A stretch of DNA of 64,000 nt from Thalassospira sp. MCCC 1A01148. GTDB taxonomy: Bacteria; Pseudomonadota; Alphaproteobacteria; Rhodospirillales; Thalassospiraceae. A program made the position numbers and the translations under genes. The notes under the pieces are model-generated. The model was given only the letters and a program-made list of their open reading frames with translations, ran no database searches and was not told where the DNA came from. Below are positions 8,253 to 17,248 of the stretch, piece by piece (position 1 is the stretch's first letter; every line of letters begins with the position of its first letter). The stretch covers positions 310,001-374,000 of the forward strand of contig NZ_LPVZ01000019.1 of NCBI RefSeq assembly GCF_001613795.1, given 5' to 3'.

Positions 8253-9260
8253 ATGGGTGCTATCCGACTGGAGAAAGTCAAGAAAACCTTCGGCACACTC
8301 GATGTTATTCCCGGTGTCGACCTTGATATCAATGACGGCGAATTCGTTGTCTTCGTCGGTCCGTCTGGCTGTGGCAAATCAACGCTTCTGCGGCTGATTG
8401 CAGGCCTTGAAGACGTCACTGACGGCAAAATCCTGATCAATGGTACGGACGTCGCGAACGAGGCCCCGGCCAAACGCGGCCTGTCCATGGTCTTTCAGTC
8501 CTATGCGCTTTACCCGCATATGACGGTCTATAACAACATTGCCTTTGGCCTGAAAATGGCGGGCGAAAGCAAGGAAGTTATCGAAGAGAAAGTCCAGTCT
8601 GCTGCCAAGATCCTGAACCTGACCGACTATCTTGAACGCCGCCCAAGTGCGCTTTCTGGTGGTCAGCGCCAGCGTGTTGCGATTGGCCGCGCGATTGTCC
8701 GCAACCCGGCTGCCTTCCTGTTTGACGAACCGCTTTCCAACCTTGATGCCGCACTTCGTGTGAACATGCGGCTCGAAATCACCGGTCTGCATCAGGAACT
8801 TAAAACCACCATGATCTATGTCACCCACGATCAGGTCGAAGCCATGACCATGGCGGACAAGATTGTGGTTCTGCAGGCCGGACGCGTCGAGCAGGTCGGC
8901 AAACCGATGGAACTATACAACAACCCGGCAAACAAGTTTGTCGCGGGCTTCATCGGGTCACCGAAAATGAACTTTCTGGGCGGGGAGCTTGCCCAAAAAC
9001 GCGACTGCCACGAAATCGGCATTCGTCCGGAACATATCGCGGTCAGCACCGAAAGCGGCGAAATCCCCGCAACGGTCAAGATCGCCGAACACCTTGGGGC
9101 CGAAACCTATCTTCATGTCGAAGCAGATGGCCTCGGCCCGATGACAGTTCGCGCGACCGGCGAAATCCCGTTGGGCGAACATGACAAGATTTTCCTGACA
9201 CCCGAACAGGATCGCATCCATCGCTTTGATGCCCACGGGCTGGCGTTGGGCAATTCCTGA
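8253..9260 (+). CDS. smoK: Polyol ABC transporter ATP-binding protein
   Basis: A 335-residue MalK/UgpC-type ATPase that powers uptake. Walker A is GPSGCGKST (36-44), the signature is LSGGQ (134-138), Walker B is FLFDEP (155-160), and the switch histidine is H192. The C-terminal 100 residues form the OB/TOBE-like domain typical of CUT1 ATPases, including GIRPEH. A GAAGGA ribosome site precedes the start. It is the fourth gene of the operon and is followed by the dehydrogenase after 77 bases. Confidence 0.93.
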   Translation: MGAIRLEKVKKTFGTLDVIPGVDLDINDGEFVVFVGPSGCGKSTLLRLIAGLEDVTDGKILINGTDVANEAPAKRGLSMVFQSYALYPHMTVYNNIAFGLKMAGESKEVIEEKVQSAAKILNLTDYLERRPSALSGGQRQRVAIGRAIVRNPAAFLFDEPLSNLDAALRVNMRLEITGLHQELKTTMIYVTHDQVEAMTMADKIVVLQAGRVEQVGKPMELYNNPANKFVAGFIGSPKMNFLGGELAQKRDCHEIGIRPEHIAVSTESGEIPATVKIAEHLGAETYLHVEADGLGPMTVRATGEIPLGEHDKIFLTPEQDRIHRFDAHGLALGNS

Positions 9261-9277
9261 TACGTGCATAAACCGGC

Positions 9278-9302
9278 CCCCAATGTCCCACACGCATTGG
9301 GG
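9278..9302 (+). other. Intercistronic stem-loop
   Basis: CCCCAATG (9278-9285) pairs with CATTGGGG (9295-9302). No T run follows. It lies between the ATPase and dehydrogenase genes and may act in mRNA processing or partial attenuation. Confidence 0.55.
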
Positions 9303-9337
9303 CCCGTCTTACCAAACAAGCTAATTGTGAGTCCAAA

Positions 9338-10108
9338 ATGTACCTGAAAAAGTTCGATCTTACCGGCCGTCGGGCCTATGTCACCGGCGGCGGTCGCGCC
9401 ATCGGCCTGTCCTGCTGCGAAGCCCTTGCCGAGGCAGGCGCACATGTCATCATCGGCGATATCAGCGAAGGCGTTGCCGAAGAAGGTCGCGATTACCTGA
9501 AATCCAAGGGTTACTCGGCTGACATCGACATCATGGATGTCACCAACACCGATCAGGTCCGCGACAGTGCCGAAAAAATGGCTAAACAGGGTGGTGTTGA
9601 TATCCTTGTGAACAATGCCGGGATCGCGCGTTCTGAAACCCCGGCCGAAACCGTAACTGACGAACATTGGCTCAATGTCATTGATGTCAACCTGAACGGT
9701 ACCTTCTGGTGCTGCCGTGAATTCGGCAAGCAAATGCTCGCAAAGAAAAACGGCGTCATCGTCAATGTCGGTTCCATGTCGGGCTTCATCGTGAACAAGC
9801 CGCAGGAACAGGCCTATTACAACGCATCCAAGGCTGCGGTCCATCACTTGACCAAGTCGCTTGCGGCCGAGTGGGGCAATCGTGGTGTGCGCGTTAATGC
9901 CGTCGCACCGACCTATATCGCGACCCCGCTCAATGAGTTCGTGAAATCCAAACCGGAAATGTATGACGCCTGGATCAATGGCACTCCGATGGCCCGTCTT
10001 GGCCTGACCGAAGAAATCGGGTCGGTTGTGCTGTTCCTTGCATCCGATGCGTCAAGCCTGATGACCGGGTCCATCGTTCTGGCTGATGGGGGTTACACCT
10101 GCTGGTAA
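9338..10108 (+). CDS. SDR-family polyol dehydrogenase
   Basis: A 256-residue short-chain dehydrogenase that most likely oxidises the imported sugar alcohol to a ketose with NAD. The cofactor loop is TGGGRAIG (16-23), and D41 after the second strand favours NAD over NADP. NNAG is at 92-95. Catalytic residues are S148 (in GSMSG), Y161 and K165. The stretch GSMSG-IVN-PQ and the NAVAPTYIATP segment are close to Rhodobacter galactitol dehydrogenase as I recall it, so galactitol, arabitol, sorbitol or a related polyol are the leading substrates. It is the last gene of the uptake operon and is followed by two hairpins. Confidence 0.85.
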   Translation: MYLKKFDLTGRRAYVTGGGRAIGLSCCEALAEAGAHVIIGDISEGVAEEGRDYLKSKGYSADIDIMDVTNTDQVRDSAEKMAKQGGVDILVNNAGIARSETPAETVTDEHWLNVIDVNLNGTFWCCREFGKQMLAKKNGVIVNVGSMSGFIVNKPQEQAYYNASKAAVHHLTKSLAAEWGNRGVRVNAVAPTYIATPLNEFVKSKPEMYDAWINGTPMARLGLTEEIGSVVLFLASDASSLMTGSIVLADGGYTCW

Positions 10109-10126
10109 GGCCAGGTGCAACGATAT

Positions 10127-10204
10127 GACCACAATGTCCTGAAGCTTTTGTGGTCGGCCAGTACGACGGATAGACGGGGCGCGGATGTGGGACCTGCGCC
10201 CCGT
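10127..10204 (+). terminator. Tandem hairpins ending the polyol operon
   Basis: GACCACAA/TTGTGGTC (10127-10134/10148-10155) is followed by the stronger ACGGGGCGC/GCGCCCCGT (10174-10182/10196-10204) and a short TTTA. It probably also serves the convergent gene at 10231. Confidence 0.65.
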
Positions 10205-10230
10205 TTACCTTTGGCGGTCTATTAGGCGAT

Positions 10231-11463
10231 CTAGGGGCATGACCCCAGATATATCGAAAAGTCATTGGCGGGCATGACCTCAACCCCTTCCAGTCCCAGA
10301 AAGACCGAAAGACGCCGCAAATTTTCCATCAGCGGCCCGGCGACATCGCCAGCCTTGGCATGATGTTCCAGATGCGCACTTTGCACCCGAAGCATCCCCG
10401 CCTTGCGGTCTGATTTCAAATCCACTCGCGCTGCAAATTCGCCGTTTAACATGAATGGCAAAACGTAATAGCCGTACTCGCGTTTTTCGGAGGGCACATA
10501 GATCTCGATGCGGTAGGTAAAGCCAAATATCCGCTCTACCCGGTCGCGCTCCCACATCACCGGATCAAACGGCACCATCAGGCAAGTCGGTTTGGCACGG
10601 GATCGTGGATTGACCGTCGGGCACAGATAGCCCGGCTGTTTCCAACCTTCAACATCGGCGCGCAGCAACCGGCCCTCTTCAACAAGGCGGGCCAGACACG
10701 TCTTGGTCTCATCAGTTGGCAGGCGGAAATATTTGCGCACATCGATCTCTGCAGCCACCCCCATCGCGGCCATCCCCTTGCAGATCAAATCGCACATTGC
10801 ATCCTGTCGATCGGGGGCCGGTTCGTGTGCCATGTCACCGATAATACGGTGGGGCAAATCATATTCGCGTTCAAAACTGCTGCGTCGTTTGCGCGCCATG
10901 ACCTGTCCACTCCAGAACAGGTATTCCATCGCGGTTTTGGTATCTGACCAACCCCACCATTTGGCACTGCTGCGTCCCTCGGTCTCAAGGGAACTGGCGG
11001 CAACTGCACCTTCCTGATCAATATGGCGCAGGATATTATCAATCAGATCGGGTTGTTCGCGTTGAACCCGCGCGATCCGTCCCCACGTTCCCATACCTCT
11101 TTGCGCATCATGCATGCGCCACCGATAAAGGGGATAATCCTCAACCGGGATCATCGATGCTTCATGTCCCCAATACTCAAACAGCTTGCGCTGACGGGCC
11201 GTTCCCCAGACCAGTTCATCAAGCAAATCCGGGTCATAGACCCCCAACCGGGAAAAGACCGGCATGTAATGCGCGCGCGTGAGAACATTGACACTATCGA
11301 CCTGCAACATGTTGGTCGCCCGGATGGTTTTCAGAATCCGGCGCTTGGTCACATCCCGGTCAGGATTGGCTGCAAACCCCTGCCCGACAAGTGCAAGGTT
11401 GCGTGCCTGTTTGGCGGAAATCGAAACGGCAGGCGTTTGCCTGTCGGCACTGTCAATTGGCAT
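10231..11463 (-). CDS. YcaQ/AlkX-family DNA glycosylase (winged-helix)
   Basis: A 410-residue protein of the HTH_42 winged-helix family that includes E. coli YcaQ (AlkX), which unhooks DNA crosslinks and excises N7-alkylated purines. The hydrolytic Q-x-D motif is visible as QVD (54-56) within LQVDSVNVL, which fits the AlkX branch; the AlkZ branch has Q-x-Q. The following RAHYMPVFSRLG segment and the C-terminal AHLE region are also typical. It is encoded opposite to the polyol operon and is not in an operon. Two other alkylation-repair genes lie within 7 kb (tag and the AlkB-like gene). Confidence 0.83.
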   Translation of the reverse strand: MPIDSADRQTPAVSISAKQARNLALVGQGFAANPDRDVTKRRILKTIRATNMLQVDSVNVLTRAHYMPVFSRLGVYDPDLLDELVWGTARQRKLFEYWGHEASMIPVEDYPLYRWRMHDAQRGMGTWGRIARVQREQPDLIDNILRHIDQEGAVAASSLETEGRSSAKWWGWSDTKTAMEYLFWSGQVMARKRRSSFEREYDLPHRIIGDMAHEPAPDRQDAMCDLICKGMAAMGVAAEIDVRKYFRLPTDETKTCLARLVEEGRLLRADVEGWKQPGYLCPTVNPRSRAKPTCLMVPFDPVMWERDRVERIFGFTYRIEIYVPSEKREYGYYVLPFMLNGEFAARVDLKSDRKAGMLRVQSAHLEHHAKAGDVAGPLMENLRRLSVFLGLEGVEVMPANDFSIYLGSCP

Positions 11464-11638
11464 CAGAACACATATAATTTCTTAAACGGAAACAGGGTGA
11501 TACTAACACAGGCTCCTGACAATTCTGGCAGGATGATTTCAGCATCTTCACTGCTGGCGAACTTGACCGCACATCACGACGCTCATAGGATTCAGGTAAC
11601 ATCGCAGCAATGACGACCCAACAAACAGGACAGCCCGA

Positions 11639-13555
11639 ATGACCACCCCGCAGATCATGATTCTGGCCGTGCTGCTTGGCACGGTTGTGCTGTTCTTATG
11701 GGCCCGCTGGCGCCATGACATGGTTGCAATGGCGTCACTTCTGGTTTGTGTGATGCTGGGACTGGTGCCAACCGACGATGCCTTTGTCGGCTTTGGCCAC
11801 CCGGCCGTAATCACAGTGGCCTGTATTCTGATTCTGTCCTCGGCCCTGCAAAAATCTGGCGCTGTCGATACCCTGTCGCGCACGGTATTGCCGCAATCGG
11901 CGGGGCCATTTGTCACCATGGCAGCCCTTAGTCTTCTGGCCGCCATCCTTTCGGCCTTTATGAACAATGTCGGCGCACTGGCTCTTTTGATGCCGATTGG
12001 CATTCAGATCGCCAACAAACAGGACTTGCCGCCGGGCAAAATCCTGATGCCGCTGGCCTTTGGCTCGATCCTCGGTGGCATGACAACCCTGATCGGCACA
12101 CCCCCCAATCTGATCGTTTCGGGCTTCCGGGCCGAGGCCACCGGAACGGGCTTTTCGATGTTTGATTACAGCCCGGTCGGCGTCGCCATCGCGCTTGCCG
12201 GTCTGTTATTTGTCATACTGCTGGGCCGCTTTCTGGTCCCCACCCGTGAACGTGCCGGGGCCGAAGGGTTCGAGACCGGATCCTATTTGACCGAAGCGCG
12301 CATTACCGAAAACAGCAAATCTGCTGGTATGTTGCTGCGCGACATCAACCTTGAACTCGAAAAGTCTGATGCACAGATCATCGGCCTGATCCGCAACGAA
12401 CGTCGCATTCCCGCACCAAGTCCCTATCGCGAATTGCACAAGGACGACATTCTTCTGATTGAAGCAGAACCCGAAGGATTGGCCAGCGTGCTGAACAACC
12501 TCGAACTGACGCTTGAGGCTGAATTCCGCAGCGAAGAAGCAAACGCCGAACAAAAAGAAGAAGCCCGCGAGCAGGTCAAAGCGCAGAAAGCCCAACGCGC
12601 GGCCGAGAAGAAGGGTGACGCCCCAGCCGAGAACGCCGAACCTGAAAAAGACCCGATTCACGCCAAGGCCGAAGCCCGCAAAAAAGCCCTGCAATCAGAA
12701 GACATCTCGCTGATTGAAGTCGCGGTCCTGCCAAATGCGACATTTATTGGCCGCTCGGCGGCTGACATTCGCATTCGCAGCCGCTATGGCATCAACCTAC
12801 TGGCCATCTCGCGTCAGGGCAATCGCTCCATGAGCCGATTACGAACGATGAAAATGCAGGCCGGTGATGTGCTGTTGATGCAAGGATCGCCAAACGCGGT
12901 CAATGAATTTGGCAACCGCATGGGCTGTGTGCCGCTTGCCGAACGCTCGCTCCATCTGGGCGATAAATTCGACGCGCTCAAGGCGACGGGCATCATGGCG
13001 GTTGCCATCGCTCTGGCCGCCTTTGGAGTCTTACCCGCGGCAGTTTCCTTTGCCCTTGGCGTTCTGGCAGCATTGCTTCTGGGCGTCATCTCGCCGCGTA
13101 CCCTTTATGATGCAGTCGACTGGCCGGTGGTGGTGTTGCTGGCCGCCCTGATCCCGGTCGCCAACGCCATGGAAAGTACCGGCAGTGCCGATCTGATTGC
13201 GCGCTTCCTTCTCGATACCGTCGCACAAGGAAGCCCGCCAGTTGCCCTTGCGCTGATCCTGATTGTCACCATGACGCTCTCGGATTTCATGAACAATGCC
13301 GCGACTGCTGCCGTCATGTGCCCGATTGCGATTGGCAGTGCAGCCCAGCTCGGCGCAAGCTCCGACCCGTTCCTGATGGCGGTCGCCATCGGCGCATCCT
13401 GCGCGTTCCTGACGCCCATCGGCCATCAGAACAACACGCTTATCCTCGGCCCCGGCGGCTTCCGCTTTAGCGACTACTGGCGCCTCGGCCTGCCGATTGA
13501 AATCATCGTTGTCGCGGTTGGTGTACCGATGTTGCTGTGGGTCTGGCCGCTTTAA
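11639..13555 (+). CDS. SLC13-family transporter with two TrkA-C domains
   Basis: A 638-residue inner-membrane carrier of the DASS/SLC13 type. Two blocks of hydrophobic segments (about 1-205 and 440-638) flank a cytoplasmic region. The conserved helical-hairpin sequences are visible: FMNNVGALALLMP with LIGTPPNL in the first half, and DFMNNAATAAVM in the second. The cytoplasmic region holds two TrkA-C (RCK-C) domains (about 215-290 and 360-425), separated by an unusual linker of about 60 residues rich in Glu, Lys and Ala. Substrate is unclear: di/tricarboxylates, sulfate or related anions. It is a single gene ending in a bidirectional terminator shared with folD. Confidence 0.83.
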   Translation: MTTPQIMILAVLLGTVVLFLWARWRHDMVAMASLLVCVMLGLVPTDDAFVGFGHPAVITVACILILSSALQKSGAVDTLSRTVLPQSAGPFVTMAALSLLAAILSAFMNNVGALALLMPIGIQIANKQDLPPGKILMPLAFGSILGGMTTLIGTPPNLIVSGFRAEATGTGFSMFDYSPVGVAIALAGLLFVILLGRFLVPTRERAGAEGFETGSYLTEARITENSKSAGMLLRDINLELEKSDAQIIGLIRNERRIPAPSPYRELHKDDILLIEAEPEGLASVLNNLELTLEAEFRSEEANAEQKEEAREQVKAQKAQRAAEKKGDAPAENAEPEKDPIHAKAEARKKALQSEDISLIEVAVLPNATFIGRSAADIRIRSRYGINLLAISRQGNRSMSRLRTMKMQAGDVLLMQGSPNAVNEFGNRMGCVPLAERSLHLGDKFDALKATGIMAVAIALAAFGVLPAAVSFALGVLAALLLGVISPRTLYDAVDWPVVVLLAALIPVANAMESTGSADLIARFLLDTVAQGSPPVALALILIVTMTLSDFMNNAATAAVMCPIAIGSAAQLGASSDPFLMAVAIGASCAFLTPIGHQNNTLILGPGGFRFSDYWRLGLPIEIIVVAVGVPMLLWVWPL

Positions 13556-13563
13556 GTCAAAAT

Positions 13564-13590
13564 AAAAGGGCAGCCAATGGCTGCCCTTTT
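13564..13590. terminator. Bidirectional terminator between the SLC13 gene and folD
   Basis: AAAAGGGCAGCC and GGCTGCCCTTTT form a near-perfect stem around a three-base loop, with A and T tracts on both sides serving the two convergent genes. Confidence 0.88.
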
Positions 13591-13613
13591 TCATTTCGAT
13601 ATGATCGATTTTC

Positions 13614-14513
13614 TTAGTTGTCGAAACCAAGATTCGGCACTTCAAGGCCGTTGGCACGACACGCCGAAATCAGGGTGTTGTTGAGCAGACAAGCGATGGT
13701 CATCGGGCCGACACCGCCCGGGACAGGGGTGATAGCACCGGCCACCTTGGAGGCGGTCTCAAACTCGACATCGCCGACCAGCTTCATTTTGCCCTCAGTC
13801 CCTTCAACGCGGTTGATGCCGACATCAATCACGGTGGCACCCGGGGCGATCCAGTCGCCCTTGATCATGTTCGGGCGGCCCACGGCGGCAACCACGATAT
13901 CGGCACGGCGGACTTCCTCAGGCAGGTCGCGGGTGCGCGAATGCGCAATCGTGACCGTGCAGCTTTCCTTCAGCAGCAACTGCGCCATCGGCTTGCCAAC
14001 GATGTTCGAACGGCCGACCACCACCGCACGTTTGCCCGACAGATCACCCAGCGTGTCTTTGAGCAACATCAGGCAGCCATACGGCGTGCAGGGTGCGAAG
14101 CCCTCTCCGCCCGTTGCCAGGGCTCCGGCATTCACAACGTGGAAGCCATCCACATCCTTGGCCGGGTCGATGGCGGCCAGAATGGCCTGTTCGTTGATGT
14201 GCTTGGGCACGGGAAGCTGACAGAGGATGCCGTGGACATTTTCATCGGCATTCAGCGTGGCAATCAGCGCCAGCAAATCGGCCTGGCTGGTTTCGGCCGG
14301 AAGCTTGTGCTCATAGGAATTCATGCCGCATTCAAGGGTTTGTTTGCCCTTGTTGCGCACATAGACCTGACTGGCCGGGTCTTCGCCGACCAGAATGACG
14401 GCCAGACCCGGTGTTACACCATGTTCGGATTTAAGCTTGGATACTTCGGCTGTGATGTCGGTGCGCAGGTTGGCTGCGAATGCCTTGCCGTCGATGATTT
14501 TCGCGTCACTCAT
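13614..14513 (-). CDS. folD: Bifunctional methylenetetrahydrofolate dehydrogenase/cyclohydrolase
   Basis: Interconverts 5,10-methylene-, methenyl- and 10-formyl-tetrahydrofolate in one-carbon metabolism. At 299 residues it is standard length. The catalytic motif YVRNKGK places the active lysine at K55. The [11 protein letters not shown] loop (about 167-177) binds NADP, and the C-terminal [10 protein letters not shown] is a hallmark. Its ATG overlaps the stop of the upstream DUF167 gene as ATGA, so the two genes are translationally coupled. Confidence 0.96.
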   Translation of the reverse strand: MSDAKIIDGKAFAANLRTDITAEVSKLKSEHGVTPGLAVILVGEDPASQVYVRNKGKQTLECGMNSYEHKLPAETSQADLLALIATLNADENVHGILCQLPVPKHINEQAILAAIDPAKDVDGFHVVNAGALATGGEGFAPCTPYGCLMLLKDTLGDLSGKRAVVVGRSNIVGKPMAQLLLKESCTVTIAHSRTRDLPEEVRRADIVVAAVGRPNMIKGDWIAPGATVIDVGINRVEGTEGKMKLVGDVEFETASKVAGAITPVPGGVGPMTIACLLNNTLISACRANGLEVPNLGFDN

Positions 14514-14842
14514 ATGTCTGTCCGCCCCGTGAGTTGGGATATTTTCGCCATCAGCTCTTCGGGATTTCCGTCGATCAGCAGCGTTTTGGTGCGATCAGTT
14601 TGCCCGGAAACAATCCTGACCGACGATTTAGGACATTTGGCCGCTTTTGCCAAAAGTTTTATCAGCGCCTGATTGGCCTTGCCGTTTTCGGGCACGGCCG
14701 TCACCGACACCATTAGCTGCTCCTGCCCGTTTGCATCGACCATGACATCACCAATCGCGTTACGCGATGCCTTTGGCGTCAACCGAACGAACAGTCGAAC
14801 CCCTGATGGCTCGGACCGTAACACGGGCGCATGATCAGACAT
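14510..14842 (-). CDS. DUF167/YggU-family protein
   Basis: A 110-residue protein of the conserved DUF167 family. It shows the characteristic [14 protein letters not shown] (about 17-30), [18 protein letters not shown] (about 50-67) and [12 protein letters not shown] (about 80-91) segments. Biochemical role is not established. It forms a two-gene unit with folD through a 4-base overlap and lies downstream of the YggT gene. YggT-DUF167 adjacency is common in proteobacteria. Confidence 0.85.
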   Translation of the reverse strand: MSDHAPVLRSEPSGVRLFVRLTPKASRNAIGDVMVDANGQEQLMVSVTAVPENGKANQALIKLLAKAAKCPKSSVRIVSGQTDRTKTLLIDGNPEELMAKISQLTGRTDI

Positions 14843-14879
14843 TGTCTAAATGAGACAATTTAATAGGTGAAATGAGACA

Positions 14880-14897
14880 TTAGGGGTCAGGACCTAA
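14880..14897. repeat. Short palindromic repeat, copy 3
   Basis: TTAGG-GG-TCAGG-A-CCTAA between the YggT and DUF167 genes. Same family as 2517-2534 and 6451-6467. Two ATGAGACA repeats lie just to its left (14850-14880). Confidence 0.5.
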
Positions 14898-15190
14898 TAC
14901 CCGACAAGCGCCATGCGGACATCGGTCTGGATCAGCATGTTGGCAAATTGCAGGATCAGGATCAGGATAATCGGCGAGATATCAATGCCGCCAAGATCGG
15001 GCATGATCCGCCGGATCGGACGCAATGCCGGTTCGGTGACACGATAGAGGAAATCACCGACCATATAGACGAACCGGTTGTTGGTGTTGATCACGTTGAA
15101 CGCCACAAGCCATGACAGGATTGCAGATGCAATCAGCATGAAAATGTAGATCCCCACCACAGTGTCAATCAGCCAGAAAATCGCCAGCAT
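14894..15190 (-). CDS. YggT-family membrane protein
   Basis: A 98-residue inner-membrane protein with two hydrophobic segments (about 5-30 and 70-95). It carries the family's [15 protein letters not shown] stretch and the ILILQFAN segment near the end. The family is linked to membrane or cell-division housekeeping and osmotic tolerance, but molecular function is unclear. The following DUF167 gene is on the same strand 52 bases away, with the short palindromic repeat between them. Confidence 0.87.
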   Translation of the reverse strand: MLAIFWLIDTVVGIYIFMLIASAILSWLVAFNVINTNNRFVYMVGDFLYRVTEPALRPIRRIMPDLGGIDISPIILILILQFANMLIQTDVRMALVGY

Positions 15191-15501
15191 CGCCGCTCCT
15201 TACAATCGCCGGGCACATGGATGATTTTGGCCCGGAAAGATGTTTGCACGCAGCAAAACCTAGTCGGCAATTGCCCCCAACGCAAGCACACAGCGTTGAT
15301 TTTGGTGCAATTCACGCCAAGTTTTCATCGCTTTGTGATCATGCTCACCAACCGGTTGATCAACACGCCCCTTCAACGCCAGCCCAAAGCCCCGCCAAAC
15401 CCCTGCCAGAAACTGTCAGGAGATGTCAGTCGCGCCCCGATTACGCCTTGTATACAGGCGCGCTTCACCGCCAGAATGCGGGCGTTAAAGGAGGATTTAT
15501 C
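15191..15501. other. Divergent intergenic region between the YggT gene and tag
   Basis: No gene is supported. It holds the perfect palindrome CAACCGGTTG (15349-15358) but no clear promoter. An open frame runs from 15217 into tag, but its upstream part has no ribosome site or family signature. Confidence 0.4.
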
Positions 15502-16086
15502 ATGCAAGATACGGATCACCCGCGCTGCGGCTGGGCACTCGTCCATGCCGACAAGCCGTTTTATGTCGAATACCATGACAAGGAATGGGGGGTTCCAGTA
15601 CATGATGACCGGCATTTCTTTGAGATGCTGATCCTTGAGGGGGCTCAGGCAGGCTTAAGCTGGCTGACCATTCTGGCACGGCGCGACACCTATCGCGCAG
15701 CCTATGACAATTTTGATGTGACCAAGGTCGCAGCTTACGACGCGGCAAAGCAAGAAGCGCTTCTGGCCGATCCGGGGATTATTCGAAATAAATTAAAAGT
15801 CGCGGCGTCTATTCAAAATGCGCAAACATTCATCGCGATCCAGAAAGAATTCGGAAGCTTTGATGCCTACATCTGGTCCTTTGTTGGCGGGAAGCCTGTA
15901 ATCAATCACTGGAAAAGCATGTCAGACGTGCCGGTTTCGACCGACCTTAGCGATCGCATTTCCAAGGATCTGAAAAAACGCGGCATGAAGTTCGTCGGCA
16001 CCACGATCGTCTATTCCTTCCTGCAGGCCACCGGGATCGTGATGGACCACACGACGGATTGTTACCGCTATGCCGAGCTCTCCTAG
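15502..16086 (+). CDS. tag: DNA-3-methyladenine glycosylase I
   Basis: Removes 3-methyladenine from alkylated DNA. The protein has 194 residues. The ATG at 15502 follows a strong AGGAGG and matches the family N-terminus: C9 in RCGWA and H25 in YHDKEWG, plus an HxxxC pair near the C-terminus (MDHTTDCYRY), correspond to the zinc ligands of E. coli Tag. The catalytic glutamate is in ILEGAQAGLSW. Its stop codon shares CTAG with the stop of the convergent LacI-type gene, so the two reading frames overlap tail to tail by 4 bases. Confidence 0.94.
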   Translation: MQDTDHPRCGWALVHADKPFYVEYHDKEWGVPVHDDRHFFEMLILEGAQAGLSWLTILARRDTYRAAYDNFDVTKVAAYDAAKQEALLADPGIIRNKLKVAASIQNAQTFIAIQKEFGSFDAYIWSFVGGKPVINHWKSMSDVPVSTDLSDRISKDLKKRGMKFVGTTIVYSFLQATGIVMDHTTDCYRYAELS

Positions 16087-17132
16087 TTCGGGGCCTGAGT
16101 AGAACCGCGCAGCAACAGGCTGGTTTCAAGCGTGATGGTTTTGCCCGGCGCATCCGACAGGGCCATTTCGGCGGCAAGCCGGCCTTTTTCCACCGAATCC
16201 TGATACATGGTCGTGAGTGGCGGGTCGGTGCGTTCGCCAGCAGCAATGCCATCAATGCCGATGACCTTGAGATCGCCCGGCACGCTTCGGCCGATGGCGC
16301 GTGCAGCATCAATCGCGCCAATCGCGATCACGTCCGACATGGCGAGAATGCCGTTGATGTCGGAATGATCAGAGAGAAGCTCTGTCGTCATTTTCGCACT
16401 GTGAGCGGACTGGTTGTCGCATTCGATATGGACAACATCAGTGGCGGCAATGCCTGCGGCCTCAAGTGCGGCGTGATAGCCCGCCAGACGTTCGCGCACC
16501 ACCCGGTGACTGGCAGCCCCCAGACGATTTGGGCTCATCGGGCCGAAATGATCATGCTCGGTGGCTTGCAATGACAAAATTGCAAACTTTGACGCCCCGC
16601 AATCAAGCAAATGCTGCGCAGCATTTTTCGCCGCGGAAAAGTCATCAAGCACCACGGTGCCCGCCGCCCCGGCAATGTCGGTATCAATGCTGATCAAGGG
16701 CTGGTTGCGGCGCTGGATGGCTTTGATGATGTCGTTGTTATCGGAATAGCAATGCACCAGAAAGGCATCGACCGCCGCATTGTTAACCGCCGCAATCGCC
16801 TGTTCGGGGTTTTCGGCCGAGATGATCATGACATTCACACCATGACGCGCGCATTCGCGCCCGATCCCGCGCAGCAATTCAATCGCCACCGGATCGCTAA
16901 AGGCATATTCCAGATTATCGGGGAAAACGACGCCCAGTGCCCCGGCCTTGCCCGTGCGCAGCATGCGCGCCATGACATGCGGGCCGCGATAACCCAGTTC
17001 GCGCGCGGCTTCAAAGATGCGTTCGCGGACTTCCGGGCGGACAAGATCAGGCTTGCCAAACGCATTCGACGCTGTCCCTTGCGAAACCCCGGCCGCCTTG
17101 GCGACATCCAGAAGTTTTACGCGTTTTGCCAT
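16083..17132 (-). CDS. LacI-family transcriptional regulator
   Basis: A 349-residue repressor-type protein. The N-terminal helix-turn-helix is LLDVAKAAGVSQGTASNAFG (8-27), followed by the hinge region and a periplasmic-binding-protein-like effector domain beginning near residue 63 (GALGVVFPDN). The C-terminal part has VIGIDGIAAGERTDPPLTT. No sugar-metabolism gene adjoins it, so target and inducer cannot be inferred. It is downstream of the AlkB-like gene on the same strand after 116 bases. Confidence 0.9.
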   Translation of the reverse strand: MAKRVKLLDVAKAAGVSQGTASNAFGKPDLVRPEVRERIFEAARELGYRGPHVMARMLRTGKAGALGVVFPDNLEYAFSDPVAIELLRGIGRECARHGVNVMIISAENPEQAIAAVNNAAVDAFLVHCYSDNNDIIKAIQRRNQPLISIDTDIAGAAGTVVLDDFSAAKNAAQHLLDCGASKFAILSLQATEHDHFGPMSPNRLGAASHRVVRERLAGYHAALEAAGIAATDVVHIECDNQSAHSAKMTTELLSDHSDINGILAMSDVIAIGAIDAARAIGRSVPGDLKVIGIDGIAAGERTDPPLTTMYQDSVEKGRLAAEMALSDAPGKTITLETSLLLRGSTQAPN

Positions 17133-17248
17133 GCGTGCCTTATCCCCGAAACCGTCGTGTGTAATCGTTAGCCAGTTGAATTGCCGACACTATAGCCAAG
17201 TCCTGCACGATACTACCAGAACGCATTGCCACGTCACGACGCGATAAT

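Noticed and set aside
15217-15501. N-terminal extension of tag
   Set aside because: The AGGAGG and the family N-terminus place the start at 15502; the extension has no resemblance to Tag.
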